Under the pieces are notes generated by a model. It made no database searches. It worked only from the letters and a program-made list of their open reading frames with translations, and was not told the origin of the DNA. Positions 7,188 through 18,000 of a stretch of 48,934 nt of DNA are shown here, one piece after another. Positions within the stretch are counted from its first letter, which is position 1. The number at the start of each line of letters is the position of its first letter. Source of the stretch: a virus. Position numbers and translations under genes: made by a program. The stretch covers positions 1 through 48,934 of the IMG/VR virus record IMGVR_UViG_3300021376_000096; one strand, written 5' to 3'.

Positions 7188-10100
7188 TTATTTTGTTTTC
7201 ACATACGTGCCGCCAGTACCTGGTAACCCAATACCACCCCAGTTGCCCACATTGATAGGTGGGCTCACGATTGGTGTCTCTGATGTTGTCTTCAATGTAA
7301 AGTGTTGTGACGTGTTACCAATTGAATTAGCATATCCATTTGAAAGATAAAAATCACCTTTAACAAGTACAATTGTTTCTGTATCTGGACCTGTGTTTGA
7401 GTACAATGTAATTGAGTCATTAGCAACTCTTGGTGAATCAGTTGGTGTTGAATTAAATACAACACCAGGTACTAGCGTTAATATAGCACCAGTACCACTA
7501 GATGTATTACCATTGGTGCTATTAGCAGGATTTGTTGTATTAGCAATTTGTACTCTAATTTGACTTGATGGCTTAAAGTTAGTACCTGGTGTTACTCCTG
7601 TTACATTATAAGAGACAACAACAACATCTGGACTTACGGCAAAATCAAGAGCATTTGTAAATGCTAATGTTGTTCCACCACCAGTCACAGTATAATCTGT
7701 TGTTGGTGTTTGAACCAGTCCATTAACTGTAACTAGTATACTTGCAGTTGTACTTGAAACAGACAACGTAAAGTTTTGATTGACGGTGCTATTTGCAGTA
7801 AATGTTTCTTGCGTAACTGGAGTACCATCTGTAAAGTTGCCACGTGATGCTAGCTCAACATATGAGATGCTACCAACATCGTCTGTAAAGATTGTAGCAA
7901 AAGCATCAACCTGACCATTAGAGAATCTAATTGTGTCATTGTTTGAGTAGCCGCTACCACCTGTATTAACATAAACTTGGGTTAAGTTTGCCTGGGTAAA
8001 TGTTCTCAATGATGTAGCGGAAACAGGTGTTACAGTCCAGCCAATGTAGCCTTCATAATCAATTGATGGCTTAGCAATAATTTTAATAACTGTGTTTGTG
8101 CCTAATGATGTACTTGTGTTATATGTGAGACCATAGTATGGTAGATTTAAGCCTCCGATGAGGAAGCTTGGTTCAAATTCACGTATACCCCAGTGATGGT
8201 AAATGAATGGATCTGCAATTGAGTTGATTTCTGATGCTACAAATGTTAAAGCCACATTTGGTACAGTTGGTGGTGTAGCTGGTGGTTGAACAATAATAGG
8301 TGGCTTGACTAACTTAGTCAATCTGATTAACTGACTGTTACGCTTAATTTGGCTTGCTGAATCAGTAATTGATAAAGTTACTGTAACGTCCTGGATAGCC
8401 TTGTCAGTCTTAAATTTAATATCATGTGGACCCACCCCAGTTAGTGTTGTATTAGAATCTAAAATTTCAATCTCTGGAGAATTATCAGTATTGAAATTCC
8501 ATTGATAAGCTGTAATTGATCCATTCTTAACAAAGCTATCATCGGTGAATACTAAGTTAAATATACCATTGGAAACATAACCATTTGCATCCTGCTGTAT
8601 TGTTATATAGGTATCACCAGTATATGTGAATCTTGCAAATGCCTCAGGCAATGAAACAACAGTGTTTGTTGAATTATTGCTTGGAGGAGGTAAGTTAGTA
8701 TTTGCTGGTGTATTAGCATCTGGTGGTGGTGGACGAGGTGGATCAACAACAATAGGTGGTTGTTGTAATGTAATATCGATTGTAAAATATGCATCTGCAT
8801 ATGATTCATCAATACCACGGTTTAATGTATTTCTATTTCTAAGTGTTAATTTGTGAGTACCTGATCTTAGAGAAAGTGATGGTACAATAAACTTACCAAT
8901 AATCTCACCACGAGAATCTGACTCAATAACAGTACCCCATGGAGTAGTTCTTGTTACAAATGTTTCATCTGCTGCATTTGGTGATGCACTTATTTCACCA
9001 AGAGCAGCAAACTGTGAATTATTATTATCATTAATAAACAAATAATGAATTGTATTTGGCTTTAAACCAACAGCCTTGAAGGCATACACTCTTTCCTTTG
9101 AAAGGAATACAATGCCAGTCTGATTTTTTTCTCCACTTTGAGTTGTTACTGACTTATTTGATTCAATTGGAATTGATGTTGCATTTCTTGCATCATTAGA
9201 ACTAGATTTAATATTGTAATCGTCATTATTCTGAATTCCTTCTCTCCACCAACCGTATTGCGTAATACCCGGTGTAACAGAGGCCATTGATTCATAAGAT
9301 TGAGCAATTTTAGATGTACTACCAACTGAAACTGGTCTTGCTAGGAATTCAATATCATTTCTGACTGTTGGTCTTACATCAATTGTACCCCTGAAGGCAA
9401 TTGGTATACCTGATACATTAATTGGGTCAGAAGCATGTGGTTGGTCAATATACACTTCATGGACATATGGAAGTGTAACCATATTACCAGTTACTTGAAC
9501 ATTATTAGAGGAAGCTGGATTATTATCAAACTCCATCTCAATAACCTGTGGTTCAAACAATGGTCTTAGAAGACCATTCTGTTCGTCGATAGCAATTTTA
9601 TAATCTGGGTCTTCTGTTCTACCAAATGCATGGCTATTGAATGGATCAACAAAGAAACCATTCTGAAATCTTTGGTCGCCATTATTATCAGCAATTACAG
9701 TAGATAGTGCAATATTTTCCAACATATTGAGAGTAGTATAGTACTCTAGTCTTTCTATTCTTTTCTCAAGAACTGAAATGTCTCTCATGGTGAAGCGTTT
9801 ATTTGTCAGAATATCAATCTGAATACTGTTATTTGGCTTATTTACAACTAATTTTTCTGTATCAGATAGAGATGGATAAGCTGGAACATTTACTTCAGCA
9901 ACATTTAGAACATCTGGTAACATTGGTGAAAATCTTGGATTGATACCAGGTAGACCTTCTTCAACTTTAAATGCACCCTCTGGTGTTAGAACTAATCTAT
10001 CTTTTCTACCAATATAATAAGTAAAATTTGTTACTAATGTAGAACCAGGATATGGAATGTATGATGTTGTATTAGAATTAAATGTATTTGTTGAAGGTGG

Positions 10101-12998
10101 ATTAATTGTAGCGCTAGTAAATGAAGATGTAATGTTTGCTGTGTTAGCCTTATAAGGTCTGAAGTCAATAATATCTCTCAAGTCATATGTTACTGTTGTA
10201 TTGGCAATAGTGGTTGTATAAGACGGAATCTCATACGTTCTTAAAGTCAATTCTGTATTGGCTGCAAGTGAATCATTTGCTTGATATGATTCAACGGAGA
10301 AAAATCCTTCACCAGTTGTAACATTTGCTGTAAAACAATCAAACTGGACCAGCAAGTGTGTATTTACTGAAAGTGTTAGAGCGGATGTTGGTGCAAGAAG
10401 GATTTTGGCATGGTCATAATGTGTATCTCTTTGACCATTATCAAGAATAAAATCATTCATTTTATTTGATTGTGTTACGAAGTTTGATGAATTGGAGCCA
10501 ACAAATACACCAGTTAATCTTAGAACATCAGGAACACCCAGTGACCATGGACCTGTTGTATTGGCAGCATTATTTGATGTATCAATAATAACTACCGTGT
10601 TTCTTTTAACTGTTTTAATTATTGGATTGGCTTCATTATTAAAAGCTTGGAATCTAACAATAACATTTGTTGTACCAACATAGCTGTTACTAAGATTAAT
10701 TGTGGCTGTTTCCGTACCTGGATTGACAACCATTGTTCTCTTTGAGCCAGCAGCTGGATTTAATGCAATAGCTGAACCTCTCAAGTGCACTCTAGTATAT
10801 GTATTTGCTGCAACAGTGACAGCTGTGTTGATTGTCATTGATGTTGCATTAGTAATAGATACAATTCTATGGGTGTTAGCTGAAGGTAGACCACCAAATC
10901 TAATACATTCACCTGGAATGAAATCTTCTGTGAATAGTGTACTTGTACCTGTAATAACATTTGTGGCTGATGCTGCTACAGTGCCAACTAGAGCGCTCGC
11001 ACATTGAGCATTAGCATCTGCGACAATAATATCAACTTTTAATTCATCTGTGTTGCTACCACTAGTAAACCCAAGAATGCCCTTTAGAGCACCAATACCA
11101 AATGTTAATATACCAGTTGATTGAAGTTGAGCACCTGAGGTGTTAGCAGCTGTATAAAAATAATTTGTATCAAGGACGTTATTACTATTCCTTAAATTTT
11201 TAACAGCCTTAGCATTTAGATTGAAGAATAACGGAGTTTGAGTGCTTTCTTCTAAGACAGGAAGACCGTTTGTTAACACAAGATCAGCAAACGCTTGATC
11301 ATTTGTACCATCATTATAAACAACTGATCTTGCATCCTGAAATGTGAAGTTAGATTCAGCTCTATAGTTAAAAATGTATAATCTGTATTGAGCAAGGTGT
11401 GAACCTTTAGGGGCAGTACTTGAATCAATGTATCTTATTGCCCTAATATTTGCATAGCCAACAATTGTACCAGTTGCAGTATTAGCAACAGGTAATCTTT
11501 CACCTGTTACAGCATTTTGAGCAGTATTGTAGAATCTTACTTCTACTGATTGATCAACTGGGAAGTACCCTCTTAAATCATCAACAACAACATAGTTGCC
11601 ATAAGCCATAGTGATTGGCTGTTCTGATTCAGATACTGTATCAACACCTTTTCTTCCTTCAATATTTTGGTTGTTTTGAAATTCAATTCTTTTACCTTTA
11701 ACATACGACAAACCCTGACCAACTTCATATACAAACTTGTCTGAATCGCTACCATGTGGTTTTGTTAGAATTGTAAATGGCTTGATAACATAATGACCTG
11801 ACTCTTCATATGTCCTCTTTGCTAATTCATCACCGATAATATTATATTCAGTGTTTGTCTTTTGGAAAATTGGACCGTTGTTACCAAACTCAACAATTGG
11901 GAATGCAATGTCTGTATTAGAGATAGTGTTAGCACCATTTTTATCTCTAGCAATTAATGTTGATGTTAGCTTTAATCTATGAGAACCTGGTGCATTAATG
12001 TTTGTTGTACCAGAGGCATTATCATAAAGAGAGGAATCATCTGTTTCTTTGATAACACTTTCTTCTGTCTTGAAGTATAAAATTTTACCACTTGGGTCTG
12101 GTGTGTTTTCATTTGTAATTGTTGTATGGGTATCGACTTTAACAAAGTGACCTTTATGGAAAATAATACCAGGAGATACAACGACACCATGAGCAAAGCC
12201 AAGAGAGGTGTATCCAAGTTCCGCATTATTAGAAAGTGTTGTTATTGTATCAATTAACGAATTTGCAAAACTCTCAAAATTTACACTAACAACATTTGCA
12301 CTAACTGCCGTATCTGTTGAAAGCACTAGTTGATTACCAACTACAAATGTTTTTCTTACATTTCTCAATTCTATAAAGTTACCAAGTGTATTAGCATACG
12401 CATTGATAACAAAGCCACGAGCTTTGTTTACATTATTAATTAGCTTAGAGCCAACAGGGAAGTTTGTTGTATTAACAGTAACTGCTGTATTAACTTGAAC
12501 AATAACTTTATCGATGTATGATTTACCAGGCTGATAAAGACTAATAGTTTCATTTTGATCAAATGTTCTCTGATCGTTAAAACCAGGCTGGGTGTATTGA
12601 ATAAAGAATCTGGCTGGATTAGATGAAGCCTTGAAACCTTCTCTTGCTGAAATAATCTGGGCAACTACACCAGAATTTGCACCAACTGCAATAGCATTAA
12701 CAAACTGACTATTAGTGGATGATAATGATGTATTACTATTAAATTGGTCATTAATAGAAACATAATCAATTCTATCAAGATAAGAAAGACTACAACCCTT
12801 GATAATACTACCGTCTTTGAAGATATGCTGGCCAAATCTCTCAATTTGATTTTGAAGAATGGACTGTATTTGGTTTAGTTCACGGGCTTGGACAGCAACA
12901 GATGGTCTAAAGAGAACTCTATGAAAGTTCTTACTCTCATTATAGTCATCAAAATAAGGTGATGCATTTAATACTGTGTTTGCGATATCAAGAGCCAT
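7188..12998 (-). CDS. Giant DUF4815-type baseplate/tail protein (1936 aa)
   Basis: The N-terminus (ASPYFDDYNESKNFHRVLFR, then PSVAVQARELNQIQSIL) is the hallmark of DUF4815 proteins, large structural proteins of T4-like cyanophages and relatives. Around residues 1410-1440 is a Pro-rich linker (PPRPPPPDANTP), then a PKD-like domain (ITAYQWNFNTDNSP) and a C-terminal region carrying GGSGYSNND and a VNGLVQTPTTDYTVTG module that recur in other proteins here. Shine-Dalgarno AGAGG precedes ATG 12998. It follows gp8 by 11 nt in the baseplate operon, so it is probably an outer baseplate wedge or short-fibre-like component. Its exact role is unknown. Confidence 0.82.
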   Translation of the reverse strand: MALDIANTVLNASPYFDDYNESKNFHRVLFRPSVAVQARELNQIQSILQNQIERFGQHIFKDGSIIKGCSLSYLDRIDYVSINDQFNSNTSLSSTNSQFVNAIAVGANSGVVAQIISAREGFKASSNPARFFIQYTQPGFNDQRTFDQNETISLYQPGKSYIDKVIVQVNTAVTVNTTNFPVGSKLINNVNKARGFVINAYANTLGNFIELRNVRKTFVVGNQLVLSTDTAVSANVVSVNFESFANSLIDTITTLSNNAELGYTSLGFAHGVVVSPGIIFHKGHFVKVDTHTTITNENTPDPSGKILYFKTEESVIKETDDSSLYDNASGTTNINAPGSHRLKLTSTLIARDKNGANTISNTDIAFPIVEFGNNGPIFQKTNTEYNIIGDELAKRTYEESGHYVIKPFTILTKPHGSDSDKFVYEVGQGLSYVKGKRIEFQNNQNIEGRKGVDTVSESEQPITMAYGNYVVVDDLRGYFPVDQSVEVRFYNTAQNAVTGERLPVANTATGTIVGYANIRAIRYIDSSTAPKGSHLAQYRLYIFNYRAESNFTFQDARSVVYNDGTNDQAFADLVLTNGLPVLEESTQTPLFFNLNAKAVKNLRNSNNVLDTNYFYTAANTSGAQLQSTGILTFGIGALKGILGFTSGSNTDELKVDIIVADANAQCASALVGTVAASATNVITGTSTLFTEDFIPGECIRFGGLPSANTHRIVSITNATSMTINTAVTVAANTYTRVHLRGSAIALNPAAGSKRTMVVNPGTETATINLSNSYVGTTNVIVRFQAFNNEANPIIKTVKRNTVVIIDTSNNAANTTGPWSLGVPDVLRLTGVFVGSNSSNFVTQSNKMNDFILDNGQRDTHYDHAKILLAPTSALTLSVNTHLLVQFDCFTANVTTGEGFFSVESYQANDSLAANTELTLRTYEIPSYTTTIANTTVTYDLRDIIDFRPYKANTANITSSFTSATINPPSTNTFNSNTTSYIPYPGSTLVTNFTYYIGRKDRLVLTPEGAFKVEEGLPGINPRFSPMLPDVLNVAEVNVPAYPSLSDTEKLVVNKPNNSIQIDILTNKRFTMRDISVLEKRIERLEYYTTLNMLENIALSTVIADNNGDQRFQNGFFVDPFNSHAFGRTEDPDYKIAIDEQNGLLRPLFEPQVIEMEFDNNPASSNNVQVTGNMVTLPYVHEVYIDQPHASDPINVSGIPIAFRGTIDVRPTVRNDIEFLARPVSVGSTSKIAQSYESMASVTPGITQYGWWREGIQNNDDYNIKSSSNDARNATSIPIESNKSVTTQSGEKNQTGIVFLSKERVYAFKAVGLKPNTIHYLFINDNNNSQFAALGEISASPNAADETFVTRTTPWGTVIESDSRGEIIGKFIVPSLSLRSGTHKLTLRNRNTLNRGIDESYADAYFTIDITLQQPPIVVDPPRPPPPDANTPANTNLPPPSNNSTNTVVSLPEAFARFTYTGDTYITIQQDANGYVSNGIFNLVFTDDSFVKNGSITAYQWNFNTDNSPEIEILDSNTTLTGVGPHDIKFKTDKAIQDVTVTLSITDSASQIKRNSQLIRLTKLVKPPIIVQPPATPPTVPNVALTFVASEINSIADPFIYHHWGIREFEPSFLIGGLNLPYYGLTYNTSTSLGTNTVIKIIAKPSIDYEGYIGWTVTPVSATSLRTFTQANLTQVYVNTGGSGYSNNDTIRFSNGQVDAFATIFTDDVGSISYVELASRGNFTDGTPVTQETFTANSTVNQNFTLSVSSTTASILVTVNGLVQTPTTDYTVTGGGTTLAFTNALDFAVSPDVVVVSYNVTGVTPGTNFKPSSQIRVQIANTTNPANSTNGNTSSGTGAILTLVPGVVFNSTPTDSPRVANDSITLYSNTGPDTETIVLVKGDFYLSNGYANSIGNTSQHFTLKTTSETPIVSPPINVGNWGGIGLPGTGGTYVKTK

Positions 12999-13009
12999 TC
13001 TTAGAACCT

Positions 13010-15061
13010 CTAGAACTTAACTACTAGTCTAATTTGTTCGTTTGTTGTATTTGATCTTTGTATTGGTAATAGGTTTTGTAGATACAAAATTTCACCAGTA
13101 TACAATTTCAAATCAGGAACCGTTGTAATAGCTGAATTACCAGCCGCCTTAGAGTATTTAGCTCCCGATGCAGTGATAGTTGGCGTATCAGCGCCATTTA
13201 CATCGTAGCCAACCCCATCCATAACAACATCATTAACAAATGTTACAACGCTATTATTACCTTGTGCTTGAGATCTATCTAAACCAGTTAATATTACTTT
13301 AGACGTGTTAGCAAATGCAACCTTAGCTCGTATCTGAGAACCACCGCCGGCGCCATCAGATCCTAAGATGAATTCACCTGGTTCAAATACAGATGGTGTT
13401 GTATTAGAAGCTGTAACAGCTACTGTTTGATTGAAAAATGCATTGAAAAATCTTTTTCTAATATCAAATGATTCAGCTACCACTGTGTATGAAAATGGGT
13501 TTTTTATTGTCAAACTTGTGTTGTTGGCAATCGACTTAATTTCTTTTTCTTCATCAAGATATATGATATTATCACCAATGTTTAATTCAGTTGTAAACTT
13601 GGTGCCAAGTCCAACAACACTTAAACTATTAGCAACAAGATCTACAGTCCCTGTACCATCTAAAGCTGTAGAAGAAAGAGGATTTTTTAAGATACCAACT
13701 GTTCTAAATTCAACATCTGATGAAAATGAAAATGTAGCTGTATTTGAGAACTCTACACCAATACCAACAGACTCACAATACAGCTCATCTTTAACATTTG
13801 AACCGTGGCCACCAGACGGGGATATAATAGCTCTTACTTGGGCGCCACTACCAAAACCAACTGATGTTTGTACTGTAACATTTGCTTGCTTATAATTTCT
13901 GCCTGGATTAATGATATCAACCATTTCAACACTACCAGTAAAATTGGTATTTGAAATATTTTGCATTACAGCAGAGGCAACACAATTAGAACCAGTTTTA
14001 GAATCAATCTTAATAAATGGACCAATTGAATAAGGGTTATTATTTGATACTTGACCTGTAGAGAATGGTACCTTCAAAATAATAAAGTTACCTGCTGCAT
14101 TACAAACATAGTCTCTAATTTCCTTAACATGAGTCAAATTTGTTGAATCATTAATAATAGTAATTGCGCAGTTAGCAAAAAAGTCATTAGATGTTGATGT
14201 TCCTGTTCTAATTTTAATAATATGATTATTACCATCTGGATCTGTTTTAATATTACCATTATCTGCTGGATATGAGGAACCATTGGCTTCTACTATAATA
14301 TTAAAAATAGAACCATCAATAGCTGAACTTTTTACGTTAGCATTTTCAATAATAGGAATATAATTCTCTGTAGCATATGTTAGATAATCAATATTATCAA
14401 TTGTATACAAAAACATCCATCTATAGCCATCTGACTCTACAGGCGGGAATCCCAATTGTGTGTGTGATGGTTCAACTGTTGATTTATCACCAAGGTTATT
14501 GTCAATACACTTATAAACTTTATTTTCTGATGTTATAATATAAAAAATTTTGGATGTAATCTCTTTATCTTTATCATCATAAATGGCATATATTGTATTT
14601 GCTTGCCATTCTCTTTTTGTTGCCATTGGTAATACATCATCATCTGTAATTTTCATACCAAACATTAGTTCATCTTGAACAAATATTTGAGATTCATAAT
14701 CATCATCAATTGTGTTTGCTACAACACTATCATTTTCATATGGTGACTGCCTGGCAGCAAAAACATAATAACTATCATTTTCTAATCTACCTTTTTTATA
14801 GGTGTTAGCAGAAGCATTGGCTGAGTAAGCTGAACCGACAATCATTAATGTATTATTAACTATTGAAATAATCTGTCTAGATTCAGAACCAATAAACAAA
14901 CGATCATCTACTGTAAAATCTACAGTAAAGTTTGTTCCTGAACCAGTTACGTTGGCAGAAGAATTGTTGACAGTTACAGTGCCGGATAGGTCTGTGCTTA
15001 GCGTATTAGCCACAGAATCTATAAAAAGGTCAACTACATTTCGCTTAAATTTGGTTAACAT
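13010..15061 (-). CDS. 8: Baseplate wedge protein, gp8-like (683 aa)
   Basis: Features typical of T4-type gp8 are visible: YYVFAARQSPYENDS near residue 95, the segment MATKREWQANTIYAIYDDKD, and VYKCIDNNLG with PSHTQ and DGYRWMFLYTI. In T4, gp8 is a wedge subunit linking gp7 and gp6. The protein is longer than T4 gp8 (about 330 residues); residues beyond about 350 hold extra beta-rich repeats such as INPGRNYKQANVTV and a glycine-rich insertion. Shine-Dalgarno AGGA precedes ATG 15061, and an exact late promoter lies 27 nt upstream at 15089-15096. Gene order (after gp6 and the gp7-position gene) supports the call. Confidence 0.8.
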   Translation of the reverse strand: MLTKFKRNVVDLFIDSVANTLSTDLSGTVTVNNSSANVTGSGTNFTVDFTVDDRLFIGSESRQIISIVNNTLMIVGSAYSANASANTYKKGRLENDSYYVFAARQSPYENDSVVANTIDDDYESQIFVQDELMFGMKITDDDVLPMATKREWQANTIYAIYDDKDKEITSKIFYIITSENKVYKCIDNNLGDKSTVEPSHTQLGFPPVESDGYRWMFLYTIDNIDYLTYATENYIPIIENANVKSSAIDGSIFNIIVEANGSSYPADNGNIKTDPDGNNHIIKIRTGTSTSNDFFANCAITIINDSTNLTHVKEIRDYVCNAAGNFIILKVPFSTGQVSNNNPYSIGPFIKIDSKTGSNCVASAVMQNISNTNFTGSVEMVDIINPGRNYKQANVTVQTSVGFGSGAQVRAIISPSGGHGSNVKDELYCESVGIGVEFSNTATFSFSSDVEFRTVGILKNPLSSTALDGTGTVDLVANSLSVVGLGTKFTTELNIGDNIIYLDEEKEIKSIANNTSLTIKNPFSYTVVAESFDIRKRFFNAFFNQTVAVTASNTTPSVFEPGEFILGSDGAGGGSQIRAKVAFANTSKVILTGLDRSQAQGNNSVVTFVNDVVMDGVGYDVNGADTPTITASGAKYSKAAGNSAITTVPDLKLYTGEILYLQNLLPIQRSNTTNEQIRLVVKF

Positions 15062-15083
15062 TACGTGTCCTAAATCCTATGCT

Positions 15084-18000
15084 CTAGTTATTTATAATAA
15101 CAGTTTCATATGTTGTTTGAATAGCTGTATCGTAATTTGTGTCAGTAGATTTATCAGTTACTCGAGATGTTGCTTTCATTGTACCAGCTCCAGAGTCTGT
15201 TTGGTATGATGTAACAACAGAAGTAGTTCTTGTCGTATCAATTACAAGCTCTGATGTTTCAGTATTAGTTAGTATCTGAGTTGTTCTATCTGTTTGACGG
15301 TCTCCAGACTCATAAACAGTATCCGTTTCAATTGATGTTAAAGTTAGATATTCAGTATTTCTAATGCTGAAGTCAATAACCGTTTCAGTGCTAACGGATG
15401 TTTCAAATACTGTGGCGCCGCTTGCTGTTGTATACTCAGTTTCTGTACCGTATGAGGTTGTAGTTGATGTATTAACTAACGTTCCCTGATCAGTCTGTGT
15501 AGTTGTAGATTTACTTGTTAGAATATCACTGATAGTTACAGTTGTTGTATTGAATGAAGTTACTGTGCCAGTAAATGTATTTCTAGATGTGTCATAAAGT
15601 GTACCAGCCCCTGAATCTGTCTGGAATGCAGTAGACGTGCCTCTAGCTGTATCGGTATCAACTGTAGTTGTTGTAGCAAATTGAGTAATCTTACCAGAGC
15701 CAGTAATTCTGGCTGTCTCAGTAACAAACGCAGTTGATGTTGTTAAGAATGTAGCTGTTTCTCTTGTTGTAGGAATACCAGTACTATAGACAGTGTCGTA
15801 GGTTGTGGTTGTTGCCTTTTGAGTCAATGGACCTGTGGCATAGATTGTATCAAACGCTGTGGTTGTAGTTTTACCAGAAGTTGTCGTTGTGTTCTTAGAA
15901 GTTCCAAACTGAGTAAAGAGAGTTGCATAAACAGTTAGTGTGTTCTTAGATGTACCAAATGATGTTGTTACAAATGGATTTGTAGCATATGCTGTAGCAA
16001 ACACGGTAGATGTTTGCTTACCACCAGCATATCTTGTATAGCTTGTTATTGTATTCTGAGATGTATCCTTTAACGTACCGCTGCCAGAGTCAGTTTGGAA
16101 TGTGGTAGCTATAGAAATAACAGATTGTGTAATTAGGTAAACTGTGTCAAATGCTGTTGTTGTATTCTTAACTGTATTGAACAATGTCCCACTAGCTGCA
16201 GCTGTCTGGAATATAGTTTCTGTAGTCTTAGATGTACCAAATGTTGTTAAAGCTTGCGTCTGTCTACTTGTATCAATTACAGTTGAATAAGATGACAAGT
16301 AAGTTGTTGTTGTATTAATTGTTGACTGATAAGCAGTTAAGTAAATTGTTGTAGTGTTTTGTGATGTGCTTGTCTGTGCAATAGTTAACCCAGCAACTGT
16401 ATTTCTTATTGTATCATAATTTGAAATAGTATTTTTAGATGTAACATAATAAGTGCCACTTGCTGTTAATGTATTTCTTGATGTTGCTGTTCCTTTATTT
16501 GTATTTGTTGAAATATTAGTTGATGTGGTCTTAGATGTACCAATCATTGTACCAGTACCAGAGTCAGTCTGGTATAATGTTGTTGTATTAAAGACAGAAG
16601 ATGTCTGGAAAATTGTTTGTGTATTAAATGTTGTAGTTGTATCGTATGCAGAACTAATAACAGTTTCAAACACAGTAGATGTCCCAAAACTACTTGACAT
16701 CAAGTATTGAGTTTCTGTACTTTTTGTTGTATCAATTGTAGTTAGCTTAGCTGTAACAGTTGATGTTAATGTGCCTGTTAATTTGGTTACTAAAGAAGAA
16801 ACAGTTGTTAGTGTACCGCTACCTAAATCAGTTTGGAAAGTTGTCTGGTATGTTGTACTTGTATTATTAACAGTGCTCTTAGATGTATCATACGTTGTAG
16901 TTACAAGAGAGGATGTTGATGTAAATGTGTTTGTGTTTGTTGATGTTGTTTTTGATGTAGCAAACGTGGAATCAAACAATGTAACAAATGTTGTTGCCAA
17001 CTCACTCTGGGTTGTTCTCGCTGTTTCAAATGTTGTGTTGCGGTTTGTTTGTGTGTCGAAAGCTGTTGTTGTATCGGTAGATGTAGCAATGTTTGTTACC
17101 TTAGATGTACCCACCAAAGTATTATAATGACTTAGCGTGCTCTTGCCAGTGATTGTTGTTGTAGTCTTGTTTAGCGTTGTAGCAAAGCTAGTTAAGAATG
17201 ATGTTGAGCCATCAAACACAGTTGTTTGATTTGTACCTCTCTTAGTATCAAATGCCGTTGTTTCAGTTGTTGATGTGTTGAACTGAGTTGTACGAGATAC
17301 AGTGGTGAAGTCACTAACATAAACGGTTTGGCGTGTTGTGCTTGTAGGCTTAAATGTGGCTTGTGATGTACCAAAGAACGTAATGATCTCTGTATCTTTT
17401 GAAAGTGCTGTATTTCTTGATGTCAGCTGGCTTGTATTAAATGTTGAAACAGTTAAGAATGCTGTAACAAATAATGATGTTGTGGTTACGTTTGTATCAT
17501 AACCTGTATTGTATATTGTTGGTGTGTCAGTTTGATATAAGGAAGTTGTTGTTCTAGATGTGCCAGTAGCATATATAGTTTCTCTACTTGTATTAAATAC
17601 AGTTGAAGAAGTTATTAGAGTATTGCGAGATGTTGATGATGAAACTACAGTTAGTGCGTTAAATAAAGTTGTAGTATTAAATACAGTCGATGTTGCCTTA
17701 TCAAATACTGTTGAAGTATTCTTACTTGTTTCAAATGCAGTGTTGAATGTTACATAATGTGTGACCTGATTTGTATTATATGATGTTTGAAATAGTGTTG
17801 TCGTAGCAATCAAAGTTGGATTTGTTGTTTGAAATGCTGTATCTCTTAGAGTGTTTCTACTTTCAAATGCAAAAGAAGTGTCTGTTGTCTTATTGGTAAT
17901 AATGTTAGTATCAATTGTTGTTAAGACACCAGCAATTGTTTCGTATGTTGTTTGGATAACAGTACTGAATAATGTCTGAGTTACAACAATTCTATATTCA

